A stretch of 64,000 nt of DNA from Sophora flavescens. Taxonomy: Eukaryota; Streptophyta; Magnoliopsida; Fabales; Fabaceae. The position numbers and the translations under genes were made by a program. The stretch is from NCBI GenBank assembly GCA_030762895.1, contig CM061062.1:134833104-134897103 (forward strand), in the 5' to 3' direction. Below, piece by piece: positions 31,587-42,775 of this stretch; position 1 is the first letter of the stretch, and the number at the start of each line of letters is the position of its first letter. The notes beneath the pieces were generated by a model. That model searched no databases and was not told the DNA's origin. It was given only the letters and a program-made list of their open reading frames with translations.

Positions 31587-33322
31587 TCAGTCATGATGAG
31601 GGGGAGGTGGAAGAATCCAATCATCCTCAGTGTCCGTACCACCGACGTCTGTTATCTGATCGTCCTCTGTAGTAGCAGCATCAGTAGCTGGCGGTGGAAC
31701 TGGAGGAGCAGCGGCAGTGGCGGCAACCGCTGTCGAGCATCACCACGAGCAATCGGAGTCTGGATCTCATCTACTCAACACCGGCCCGCATGTGTCCGCC
31801 TGCTCGATGGTCGTCTGCATCATCTGCTGGTGTGCCTGAGTCAACTGTGCAATCTGGTTCGCCATCTGCTGCTCTCTCTCGCTCTTCTCCCGAAGCTCCG
31901 TGTTCAGCTGCGTGATGGTGTCCCGCATTTGGTTGAACTGCTCCTGAGGGACGATATCGATGTAGGAAGGAGCAGGCGTGCCGGATGATGAAGCGATAAA
32001 ATCGCCTCCCAGGTGTCCGAGGCCATACACGTCGACGGATATAGGAGAGCTGGGCCCATCACCAGTCAAGGCCTCATCTTGTGACTGTGAGGCACGTGAT
32101 ATGACATCGTCCTTCTTATCGTTGAAGCCCACCTACAAAGTATAGTTGAAGAGATTTAGTTAAAATTATAATCAATATTAACAAATCATTTATAATAAAT
32201 TACAAGTAAACACTAAATTGTTTTTTTGGTTACAACATAGTTACGGGCCTTGTCGTTGACCCATGTCCCCGACTTCAACTTCTTCGTCCTCTCCACCAAC
32301 TCCATAGCAATGGGGGCCCGCTGTTTCTGTGCTTTCTGCACAGAAAAATATAATCTTAAATTCATAAGAATAATTAAAAATGAAAACTCATTAAATAGTA
32401 TAATAAGTCAAAAGTTTAATGTATTACCAGCTCGTCGTAGTGGGCAGCGGCTGATTTAGACCCGTCGGTCCAAGCACATGCGCCACCATCAGAAGCTCGA
32501 TTCTACGCGAGTCTGTGGCCTGGATCTCCTGGAACTTCTCGGTAGCCCAAGATCTTGGTCCAGCTGCCTCCTGATCTCAGGATCCACCCACTTCCCCTTA
32601 TTCTTACCCTTCCTCAGCTTGTTTGTCAAATTCTTCATGACCAGTGAGCCTTTATGCTCAAATATGTCCCTGACGAGACCCTCTAAAGCTACGTCCCACC
32701 TATACTCTTTCTGCAACTTACAGTTGTTAGGAAATTCGTGTGTGTATATATATATATAATGTAAATTTAATTTAAATAACTTAATAAATTGTTACCTTAA
32801 ACTCTTGAAACAACTGATCCCTATGGCCCCATGGGATGGCCTTCCATGTAGGCCATGGACCATCAAACTTGCGTCACAGGATCTTCGATATCGAATCAGA
32901 AGGGACCTTCGCGGGCAGAAAGCTGCAGCAAAATTAGAACATTGATAAATGTTATAAATAAACAAAAAAAAACAAGTAAATAGAAATTAACGATACTTTA
33001 TATATATTAAAAAATTAAATTAGCTTACTCGTTATCCCCCCTGGGGATAAGAAGAATCCTCCTGTCGGATGGACCACGATTCTCCTGTCCCGATGATGAT
33101 GATGGTCCTGTCATAGGTGTGGATGATGAGGGTGCAGCCTGTGTCCCGACCACATGAGACTGGATAGGGGGTGCAACTCCATCACCCTGAGGTGTCCCAT
33201 CCAGAGGTGCTAGTAGGGTGGTCTCGATATGAAGGCTGTGGGTCGGCCGGCGAAGTGACTCTCGCAGCACGACCTCTACCACGACCTCCACGACGACCCC
33301 TACCTCTAGAGGAATCTGCCAT
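31587..33322 (-). pseudogene. CACTA-1 TNPA-like gene (Transposase_24 / Ptta family), five exons
   Basis: Start ATG at 33322 (MADSSRGRGRRGGRGRGR), stop TGA at 31587. Probable exons: 33322-33030, about 32930-32793, 32712-32430, about 32340-32250 and 32132-31587. The N-terminus is Arg/Gly-rich and then Pro/Ser-rich; a frameshift near 33240 is needed to reach TPQGDGVAPPIQ and RRILLIPRGDN. Exon 2 reads FLPAKVPSDSIS, has a TGA, then FDGPWPTWKAIPWGHRDQL. Exon 3 has KEYRWDVALEGLV and NLTNKLRKGK, the plant En/Spm transposase core; its end needs a frameshift to GSKSAAAHYDEL. The last exon has a predicted coiled coil (TQLNTELREKSEREQQMANQ) and an acidic tail (GGTDTEDDWILPPP). The protein would bind subterminal repeats. 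Broken by at least one stop and probable frameshifts. Confidence 0.75.
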
Positions 33323-33934
33323 CTGTGTAAAAAATGAAAAGATGATTACACAAGAGTGTAAATAATACAAAAATAAATTACCTAAGTAGAATGACATTTA
33401 CACAATGAATTATGACATAAATAAATTACCTAAATAGAATCTCCGTCACTAAATTCACCCTCACTCTCATCAGTCTCACTTGATCGGAATGTGCCTTCGC
33501 TAGATGCGTCCAACTCGGATTGATCCATTGACTCTCTTTCAACTTCTTCCCCATTTCCGGAAATGTCCGCCAAAGAATTAACAATAATGTCCGGCGTAAT
33601 TTGCAACGGTACGTGGGGTCTTGAAAACTCATCATCTTGGTACGGAACATCTTTTTCAGGCTGGTTGATTACATTATCAGTAATTATACTGCGAGACTTT
33701 ATCTTAATAATGTAACAGCCTGATTTTCATTATACTGTTTAATCAATTAAAATATAAGTAATTATATTTTAATATGAAAGTAGAAAATATTTTGTTTTAA
33801 TAAAATAAAATCATATTCCTAATCCACCTTATCATATGAAGTCACAGTAAAATTTTCGGTTGAAAATTCAGACGAAAGTCGGTCTGCGTTTTCACTGCCA
33901 GAATAAGTTTACTGAGCAGAAACCTAATTTTGAT

Positions 33935-35241
33935 CATCTTTAGCTTGTTGTAAAGGAGAGATAAATAGTAACAACTTTTATGTTGAGTGTTTTCCAAGTT
34001 TTAGAAAGGAAGAGGGTCATATGTTTGGTGGGGATTCGATGTTCTTAGGGTTTTGTAACTTAGTTGGTGAGGAAGATGAAGAGAATGAAGAAGATGAGTG
34101 AAATGGTGAGGGAGGCCACGGTTTGGAGGGTATTTATAGGAGTAATCTTATGCCTTGTTTGGTTAAAAGGAATTGGTTTAATGGGTTTTGTGATTATTAA
34201 ATTAATATAAGCTTAACCATAGTTAATAATTAACTTAACTAGGGTTACTTTGCTTAACTATGGTTAATAAATATGTGGCTCACATTTGATGGAGGTGAGG
34301 CTGATTTTGGGCCACACAAAGTGACTCACCAATGAGTCACCGACCCTATCCGTTAGCGGTTCCCGAAAATTCCGTACGCAGCTCCGTCGTTTACCCGATT
34401 TCGATTTTTGAGATGAAAATAATGAAACGAAAGCAAAATGAAATATGTATGGTTGAGTATATATGGATGCACGAAATTGAGGAGATGTGGGAGGTTTACA
34501 ACCATGTAAAATGAGTGGTTAAGAGTGCGTAGATGTGTCTGGTTAATACCCGCGAAAGCTTAGGGGTATTTTGGTCTTTTTCACCTAAAAGTCATGATTA
34601 CTAGAATTTAATGCTCATAAATGCTTGGTGACTCATCCTCCATGAGTCATCATGTATGACTCGTTGTCCCGATCCCTTGACGGGTCTCTGCAGTTCCGTT
34701 TTCGACTCCGTCGGCTCCCCGATTAGGGTTTTACGCCCGTATAAAAGCGTAATATTTCGTTTTCGACTGAAAATTTTCAAACTAATCAAACTCTTTGGAA
34801 ATATGATTTAAATATAAACCATTTCGTTCACGAGTCAAAATTAGGTTTTCTGATCATTAAAATCTTACTGTCAGTGAAAACACTGACTGTTTTCCGTCCG
34901 AACTTTTACGAAAATTCGTCCGAATAAAAATAATATTTTATTTCTGATCAGAAATTTGGAAAGTAGACTTCCTCACGGACAAAATATAAAAAATCTAAAA
35001 AATTCATTTTTCGGGTCAAATTAGGGTTTTCTGTCAGTATAAAATTATACTGTAAGTTAAAAAATGCAGACCGGGCTCCGTCTGAAATTTCAACCCAAAA
35101 TTTCACCATAGCCTTCTACCATTAGAGAGACTATGAATATGATTTTAACTTATTTAAAATCACTTTCTAACTCTCAGATTAAAATATAATTAATTATATT
35201 TTAACCGGTTAAACAACGTAATTAAAAATCAGGCTGTTACA
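33935..35241 (-). repeat. Element F 3' LTR, truncated
   Basis: Matches 39355-40667 base for base over most of its length, including TATAAATA (minus strand, 34131-34138). It lacks the downstream 2.9 kb. The left edge at about 33935 abuts the 5' end of the plus-strand LTR, with TTTTGATC shared at the junction. Short ORFs inside (34332-34514, 34601-34789) are duplicated at 40028-40216 and are not genes. Confidence 0.85.
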
Positions 35242-36415
35242 TTACTACCCCTCTTAGAAAAAAATTCCGTCCTCGTAATTTCTTAACTCAAACTAGCCAT
35301 TATCTTGTAATCGTATCTTAATCTAAATATCCCACATTATATTTCTCATCACTGTTTTTCCCCTAGGTAGCAGCGGTAACTTCATAACATAATTCATTCT
35401 TATATCATTCTATTTATCCTCGAACTTGTCCATCACTATATTCCATTCATTGTTCTTAACCTTTCCAACTTGATCTAACATCCTTAAAGGACATGATCAA
35501 AACTTAATTCCTTCCTCTTCTTACTATTGATCCACTAAAGAATCTTATTTCAACATCTAACAGCCGTAATTAACACCACAATCGAACTACCCTAACTTCC
35601 TACTTCATGTATCCAATCACAGTCTTAGTTCCTTATAATGTATTTCACTATTCTAGATTATATCAAAATCACACCTTTCAAGTCTTCAAATAAACATCTC
35701 AACACTCCGTAAGATAAATTGCAATCAAAAGATCAACACCTGTTAGGATTATCTAACTTAACAAATTTGAATTTCTCTAGTAACCTCAATTTATATCAGA
35801 AATCATCTTTTCTGCTCATATTCAACTTAGGTGAAATTACTGTGTACACTTTTGTTTACTCTTCCCAAACTCATACCATCCATCTTAACTACGATCCTTA
35901 ATCATTGGCCTAGGTTCCATAATGATATTATGCCTCGATCAACATTTGACTTATAGTAATTGTCTTACTCACTGATATTGATCTTAAGGGTTCACATCCT
36001 ACCAGTCACAACTATACCTCAACAAAACTCTCATCACTTTCTTGTCTATCATGCTACTTAGACAAACAAACAAAGTCTACCAGATATCAAATACATACCT
36101 TGTATAAGATCCCGGATTGAGCATTTTGCTCCCCTCACGGTAAACACTCTTTCAGTGGCCTGAGGTCTGACCATCTGCTGTCCTACTGTTGGAACTCCTT
36201 TTCCAGCTCCACCTCTCTGAACGCTAGTATACAACATATAATGCTACATAAAACTAGTATATATATGCCATATAACTGTTAACTATCACGTCGGGACTCA
36301 CTACCCAACTTCTAACCCTAGTTAAAATCTGCTGTGGACTCAACTAGACATGGCCAGCAACAACATCCTAGACCTCACAGTCCGATTAGAATCGAACTGC
36401 TCTGATACCACCAAA
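35242..36415 (-). other. Element F residual internal region
   Basis: From the right: PBS, then a 40-codon remnant of gag near 36236-36112 reading VQRGGAGKGVPTVG and ATERVFTVRGAKCSIRDL (the gag/protease border of Tekay-type Gag), then about 850 bp with no recognisable coding. It ends at the polyprotein tail and the polypurine tract AAGAGGGGTAGTAAT (minus strand, 35242-35256). Most of gag-pol has been deleted. Confidence 0.65.
36399..36410 (-). promoter_or_regulatory. Primer-binding site of element F
   Basis: Minus strand TGGTATCAGAGC, complementary to initiator-Met tRNA, starts 6 bases after the LTR end (TGTCTCA). Confidence 0.9.
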
Positions 36416-37074
36416 TGAGACACCCCGATGTGCCCCATCGTATTATTACATTAAAACCTTAATATTTATTTACTTAATCGCTCGCTTATCGTTGAAAATA
36501 CGTAAAAATTAAAACTTAATTAATAATTATATAACTTATGCAGATATAAAACATACCAAAACTATATTACATAAATACACACCTGTTTATTTATTACATT
36601 ACCAAAACACTGTTGAGGGTATCCTCTCAGTAGGATCCCTCACAGGCATAAACTTCACTACAGACATACTTAGAGGAATTATGAATACTCCTTAGACACA
36701 CTGGCCATACTGTCTATACTTTAATCGCCATGAATCACAGCTCGACCTCCAGCATCTGGTTCGTAAGGAGTTCCATCTAACCCCTCAGCAATTGGTTCCT
36801 CCATCGGTTCTTCTCGTACGATCACATCAGAAATAAAACACAACACACAAAAAGATATAAGGAATAAGAAACAGTTCTATCATCAAAAAGCGGAAAAGAG
36901 TAATAGTAAATTATACAGTAATTGTCACAGACACGCATCACTCAAAATCAGCAATCATCCTCAATTCACTATATCATCCTCTACCCTCAGCCCATGCAAC
37001 TAAAACTTTATACTGATGTGGCCATCTTCACTCCTGTCACATTAGTCAGTAGTCCAGAACTATTTAGGGTCAAA

Positions 37075-37575
37075 ACTCGGTGCGCCACTATTCCCTAATC
37101 TCTCATAGGAAATAGTGCATCAGCACAATATGCGTCATTATTGCCCCCATTGGAAATAGCACATAAGCACATAATAAATAATAACTCGGTGCGCCCCTAT
37201 TCCCTAATCTCTCATAGGAAATAGTGCATCGGCACAATATGCGTCACTATTGCCCCCATTGAAATAGCACATAAGCACATAATAAATAATAACTCGGTGC
37301 GCCCCTATTCCCTAATCTCTCATAGGAAATAGTGCATCAGCACAATATGCGTCACTATTGCCCCCACTGGAAATAACACATAAGCACATAATAAATAATA
37401 ACTCGGTGCGCCCCTATTCCCTTGCCTCTCATAGGAAATAGTGCATAAGCACGATATGCGTCACTATTGCCCCCATTGGAAATAGCACATAAGCATAAAA
37501 GACCTTATAATTCGGTGCGCCATTATCCCCTATTCTCTAATAGGAAATAGTGCATAAGCACGGTATTATTCTCAC
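37075..37575. repeat. 109-bp minisatellite in element F LTR, five copies
   Basis: Unit starts ACTCGGTGCGCCCCTATTCC and includes ATAGTGCATCAGCACAATA and CGTCACTATTGCCCCCATTG. Starts fall near 37075, 37184, 37292, 37401 and 37511. Copies are very similar to each other. Confidence 0.92.
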
Positions 37576-37710
37576 TGACTTTTATCAATAGCAACCTAGT
37601 GCCTCAAGCTTTTCCTCACAACCTCCACTTACATTTTATATCACATCACTTCATAGAGAGGCACCTCTAATTCATATTCAAAACTCTCACCCAAACAAAA
37701 CAGCTCCGAG

Positions 37711-37712
<2 letters not shown>

Positions 37713-37770
<58 letters not shown>
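37713..37770. repeat. (AT)n microsatellite
   Basis: 58 bp of uninterrupted AT in the element F LTR. Confidence 0.95.
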
Positions 37771-37772
<2 letters not shown>

Positions 37773-37910
37773 TTCCTTAAAATTATCTAAGCATAGTATT
37801 AAACCCAGGCAGATCATGCATAACACATTAATCAACAGAATATTCCAACATCTCAATATCATATAAGGCAATTTATCACAACCAAATAATTAACAAAGTC
37901 AGACTCTGTC

Positions 37911-38085
37911 ACGGCCTGGCCGTGATAACCATCACGGCCGTGACTGACAACAAAGGCAAGTCAGATTCTGTCACGGCCTGGCCGTGATAGCCATCACGGC
38001 CGTGACAGACATCAAAGGCAAGAATTCTACAAAACAGAACCTGTCACGGCCTGGCCATGACAACCATCACGGCCATGACAGACAA
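37911..38085. repeat. Palindromic CACGG repeat, three copies
   Basis: Three near-identical copies of CTGTCACGGCCTGGCCGTGA then CCATCACGGCCGTGAC, separated by about 65 bp. Reverse complement of the repeat at 745-880. Confidence 0.9.
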
Positions 38086-41000
38086 CAAACATCCTCAATA
38101 TCATAAATATTCAAACACCGCAATAATACGTCACACGCAGATGGAATACCTCAACCAGCGTATCATAGTAAATTTGATAACATAAAATCAAACATCCTCA
38201 AATACTTTAAATCAACTTAATGTCGATAAACCTACAATCCTCGAATCACCATTGGTTTTACAGAAAAGGTTTCCAATGGAATTTTGGTCTTGTCGATTAC
38301 TCGACTACTAGTAGGGTTTAGGTCGCCCTACACAATTATCATATAATCTACTACTTATCGATTCCGACGATAGGTTGATTCTTTTCCCCACCTGAGCTAG
38401 CACCGAAATCTCGAACTCGACGTTCCTCGCTATCACACCACAGCTTAATAGTTTCACCTTGAACCAAACAACATAACTATAATTAATCAAATAACAACCA
38501 TCTATGACACTTTAGGGCTAGGTTCGGCCAAAACTTAGAAAATAGGTTTAGGGTTATCTTCTTAATGCCATCTTTTGGATCCTAGTTACTAGAGTCTTAA
38601 CTAACATAGATTACTTATTACAAGACTAAAATTTGAAACAAAATCCTCTAACCTTTAGGGTTAGGGTTTCGGCCCATATTAGGAAAATAGGCTAGTAAAT
38701 TTAGTTGGATTCAAGCTCTTGGATTTAAGCTATATATGTATTATAGAACTTAAGTCAAGTACTAACTTTCAAAACAAACAACAAAACACCAAACCCATTT
38801 TTCTACCTAGGTTCGGCCCTTAATGGTTAATATGGAAGGAAAATGATTTTGATCACATGATCTTGGATAAATAAAGTAGGGATTATAACTAGATCATAGA
38901 AATTGGTTTCACATTTTTATGATTTTTCTACAATTTTCTAGAATTAATTGAAGTTCTAGATCTAAGAAATGAAAATTTATGAAAACTTGATGATCATGGC
39001 TTGATCTTACAAAACAAGTGAAGGATAAGACTTATATGATTAAGGAGAAGAGCTTTTACCTCTTGAAGATTGAAGGAATGAAGAAAATGATCAACCTTCA
39101 CTAAGTTAAAAACTGGACAGCTTGAGGGTGTGATGGTATTGTGAGTGTATCTCACAATATACTCATCCAAAAATCACGAACTTTGTCTTGTTAGAAATAT
39201 AAGAAACAAAGGAACAACTTTGGTGTTGAAGGTTTCATTTGTTTCGGATCATAACAGGGGTGAAAAGGGACTTCTTTCTGATGTTTCGTGGGTTACTGAG
39301 AATTCTGGGCAGTTTCGGTATTTTGATCCTATCTCCCAATCCACTTATCCGTTTTTTATGATCTTTATCTTGTTGGAAAGAAGAGAGAAATAGGAACAAC
39401 TTTTATGTTGAGTGTTTTCCGAGTTTCAGAAATGAAGAGGGTCATATGTTTGGTGGGGATTCGGTGTTCTTAGGGTTTTGTAACTTAGTTGGTGAGGAAG
39501 ATGAAGAGAATGAAGAAGATGCGTGAAATGGTGAGGGAGGCCACGGTTTGGAGGGTATTTATAGGAGTAATCTTATGACTTGTTTGGTTAAAAGGAATTG
39601 GTTTAATGGGTTTTGTGATTATTAAATTAATATAAGCTTAACCATAGTTAATAATTAACTTAACTAGGGTTACTTTGCGCTTAACTATGGTTAATAAATA
39701 TGTGGCTCACATTTGATGGAGGTGAGGCTGATTTTGGGCCACACAAAGCGACTCACCAATGAGTCACCGACCCTATCCGTTAGCGGTTCCCGAAAATTCC
39801 GTACGCAGCTCCGTCGTTTACCCGATTTCGATTTTTGAGATGAAAATAATGAAACGAAAGCAAAATGAAATAGGTATGGTTGAGTATATATGGATGCACG
39901 AAATTGAGGAGATGTAGGAGGTTTACAACCATGTAAAATGAGTGGTTAAGAGTGCGTAGATGTGTCTGGTTAATACCCGCGAAAGCTTGGGGGTATTTTT
40001 GTCTTTTTCACCTAAAAGTCATGATTACTAGCATTTAATGCTCATAAATGCTTGGTGACTCATCCTCCATGAGTCATCATGTATGACTCGTTGTCCCGAT
40101 CCCTTGACGGGTCTCTGCAGTTCCGTTTTCGACTCCGTCGGCTCCCCGATTAGGGTTTTACGCCCGTATAAAAGCGTAATATTTCGTTTTCGACTGAAAA
40201 TTTTCAAACTAATCAAACTCGTTGGAAATATGATTTAAATATAAACCATTTCGTTCACGAGTCAAAATTAGGTTTTCTGATCATTAAAATCTTACTGTCA
40301 GTGAAACACCGACTGTTTTCCGTCCGAACTTTTACCAAAATTCGTCCGAATAAACATAATATTTTATTTCCGATCAGAAATTTGGAAAGTAGACTTCCTC
40401 ACGGATAAAATATAAAAAATCTAAAAATTTCATTTTTCGGGTCAAATTAGGGTTTTCTGTCAGTATAAAATTATACTGTCAGTTAAAAAATGCAGACCGG
40501 GCTCCGTCTGAATTTTCAACCCAAAATTTCACCGTAACCTTCTACCATAAGAGAGACTATGAATATGATTTTAACTTATGTAAAATCACTTTCTAACTCT
40601 CAGATTAAAATATAATTAATTATATTTTAACCGGTTTAACAGCGTAATTAAAAAACAGGCTGTTACACTCTCCCTATATATCACACTTTCATTTTCTTCA
40701 ACTCACTTTTTCTTCTCCAAAACACTATTTCTTCATCTTCTTCCTTTCTCTTCAAACTTCATACTCATAAAGCTTGCATTTTTATTCATCTTTTCAACTC
40801 AAGTTCTTCACAAAAGTTGATCCTTGTATCAAGGGTAATACTCTTATGTCAATCTTTTTGAAAGTTTCTTCTTTTACCTTATGGTTTACTCTACTTTTTC
40901 TTTAAGTGTTTTTAATGTGTTTTCAACTTCTAAAATCTCTAGAAAATTGTAGAAAAATCCTTTTGAGTTGAAACCACTTTCTATAGTATTGTATTAACTT

Positions 41001-42524
41001 ATATTTTCACATACTAAGAGTTTGTATAAAACAAAATTTCTACCTCTTATTTCCAAGGATGGCCGAAACCTATACATGGTGGCCTAGGAAGTTTTGTTTC
41101 AACTTTTTGAAAGATGATCGTGTATTTGAGCCTCTAGATCCCTTTTGATCGTAAATCTAAAGTCTTGAAAGGTTTGAAAATCTCTAGCTTATTTATCCAA
41201 GGATGGCCAAACCTATATGGTTTTGGACCTAGGATGCTTGAGTTCAACTTTCTAACTATGATCATGGATTTAGACCTCTTAATACTTTGTGATGCCAAAC
41301 CTAAGAGTTTTCATCAAACAAAAGGCTTTTCCTCATTTTCCTAGGCTAGGCCGAAACTCAATGTTTTGGTGCTAGGATGTTTGAGTTTTCATTTTCCAAA
41401 ATGATCATGGACTTGAAGATCCTTAAGACATTAGGATGCTAAGTCTAAAAGATTGAAAAGTTTAGAGATTTCTAACCTAGTTATCTTATGATGGCGAACC
41501 TATGAGGTTTATGGACCTAGGATATTTTGTTTTCTTTTATTTTCAATATGATCATGGATTTGAGCTCCTAAATACATTGGGATGCAAAATCTAAGAGATT
41601 GGAAGGTTTAAAGTTTTCTAACCTATTTTACTATACAAGACCGAAACCTAACCTAAGAGTTTGGATGATTTTATTCAATATTTTCAAGTTATAACAAATT
41701 ATCTAAGTCACCTAGAACCTAAGAGTAAGTATCTAAAATCTTAGAGTGTGAAATGAAACCTAACTCTCATTAGATTTAAATGGCCGAACCTACCTAATGA
41801 GAACATAGATGAGTTTATTTGATTTAGTTGTTTTTATGTTGTTTGGTTGAAGGTGGTGTTAACACCTCGTGGTCGGATAACGAGGAGTTGGGAATTCGAG
41901 CTTTCGGTGATAACTCAGGTGGGGGAAAGAATCAACCTATTGCCGGAATCGATAAGTAGTAGATTATGTAGTAATTATGTAGGGCGACCTAAACCTTACT
42001 AGAAGTCGAATAGTCGACAAGACCAGGATCGCTTTAAATTACTTTTATAAAACATCCATGGTGATTCGGGGATTGTAGGTTGATCGATATTAGGTTGATG
42101 TTTATACTGTTGATGGTTGATTTGTTTTATTACCTTTATTGAACTGATTTAGTTCTATGTTGATGTTTTGAAATATCTTTGATTGACTTGATGTTATGCA
42201 TGATCTGTGTGGTATTTACTTTATGCTTAGTGGATTAAGCGAAGATATATATGTGGTCTAAGAGATGAGTTGTTTTGGGCGTGAGGATCATGATGATTTT
42301 TAGAGGTGCCTAACCTACATGAAATATGTTATAGAGATGTTGTGACATAGAACATGTGTTGAGGTCTTGATGAGAGGTTAAGGCACTATGTTATGACCAT
42401 AGGAGTCTGCGAGGTTCATAAGTTGTGTTGTTGCTATAACCGTATGTGAGACACATACAAGACCCGAAGACCTTGTGGGACCGTCCAAAGGGTAAACTTA
42501 ACTTGTGCAGTTACGAGTGTCATT

Positions 42525-42775
42525 GATTTACATGAGCACCTCTGGGAGTGGATGAGGTGTGCACCGGGATCATCGTGCAACTGTAGTGTCACGCTTTGCG
42601 TGAGTGTTCTTTCCATGGTGAAGGTGTGCACCGGGATAATCGTGCAGCTATAGTGTCATTTCTTTGCATGAGCACCCACGGTCCGGGGTGTGCACCGGGT
42701 TTAATGTGCAGCTATATAGTGTCATTGCTTTGCACGAGCATTCTCACCATGACCAAGGATGTGCACCGGGAATGG
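42525..42775. repeat. Minisatellite in plus-strand Tekay LTR, about 65-bp unit, four copies
   Basis: Units contain GTGTGCACCGGG, CGTGCA(G/A)CT(A/G)TAGTGTCA and TTTGC(A/G)TGAGCA. Positions near 42557, 42624, 42689 and 42761. The ORFs at 42434-42853 are translations of it. Confidence 0.85.

Larger units (their letters stand above)
33935..40667 (-). mobile_element. Tekay-like element 'F' (minus strand), internally deleted
   Basis: Has a full 5' LTR (36416-40667, 4252 bp, TGTAACAGCC...GTGTCTCA), a PBS (36399-36410), only 1.17 kb of internal sequence, a polypurine tract and a 3' LTR that retains only its first 1.3 kb (33935-35241). By eye the overlapping LTR parts differ at only a few per cent of bases. 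No reverse transcriptase, integrase or chromodomain remains. The chromovirus (Tekay/Del) call rests on LTR length, PBS, and the GAGGACGGAATTTTTTTC then AAGAGGGGTAGTAAT tail that ends such polyproteins. Confidence 0.85.
36416..40667 (-). repeat. Element F 5' LTR, full length (4252 bp)
   Basis: Complete TGTAACAGCC...GGGGTGTCTCA on the minus strand with TATAAATA at 39556-39563. Inside are the CACGG palindromic repeat, an AT microsatellite and the 109-bp minisatellite. ORFs at 37641-37871, 38308-38490, 39145-39393 and 40028-40216 are within it and are not genes. Confidence 0.9.

Noticed and set aside
31593..31988. Plus-strand ORFs of 131 and 73 residues
   Set aside because: Antisense of the last TNPA-like exon.
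33426..33650. 74-residue minus-strand ORF starting MFRTKMMSFQD
   Set aside because: Wrong frame; the neighbouring frame continues TNP2 with an acidic tail and stops at 33430.
37075..37575. Regular 109-bp repeats, and the 22612-22850 array, considered as CRISPR arrays
   Set aside because: Plant LTR context, no unique spacers of constant length, no cas genes; they are minisatellites inside LTRs.
34601..40216. Duplicate 62-residue ORFs at 34601-34789 and 40028-40216
   Set aside because: Identical because they lie in the two LTRs of element F; LTRs of this family are noncoding.
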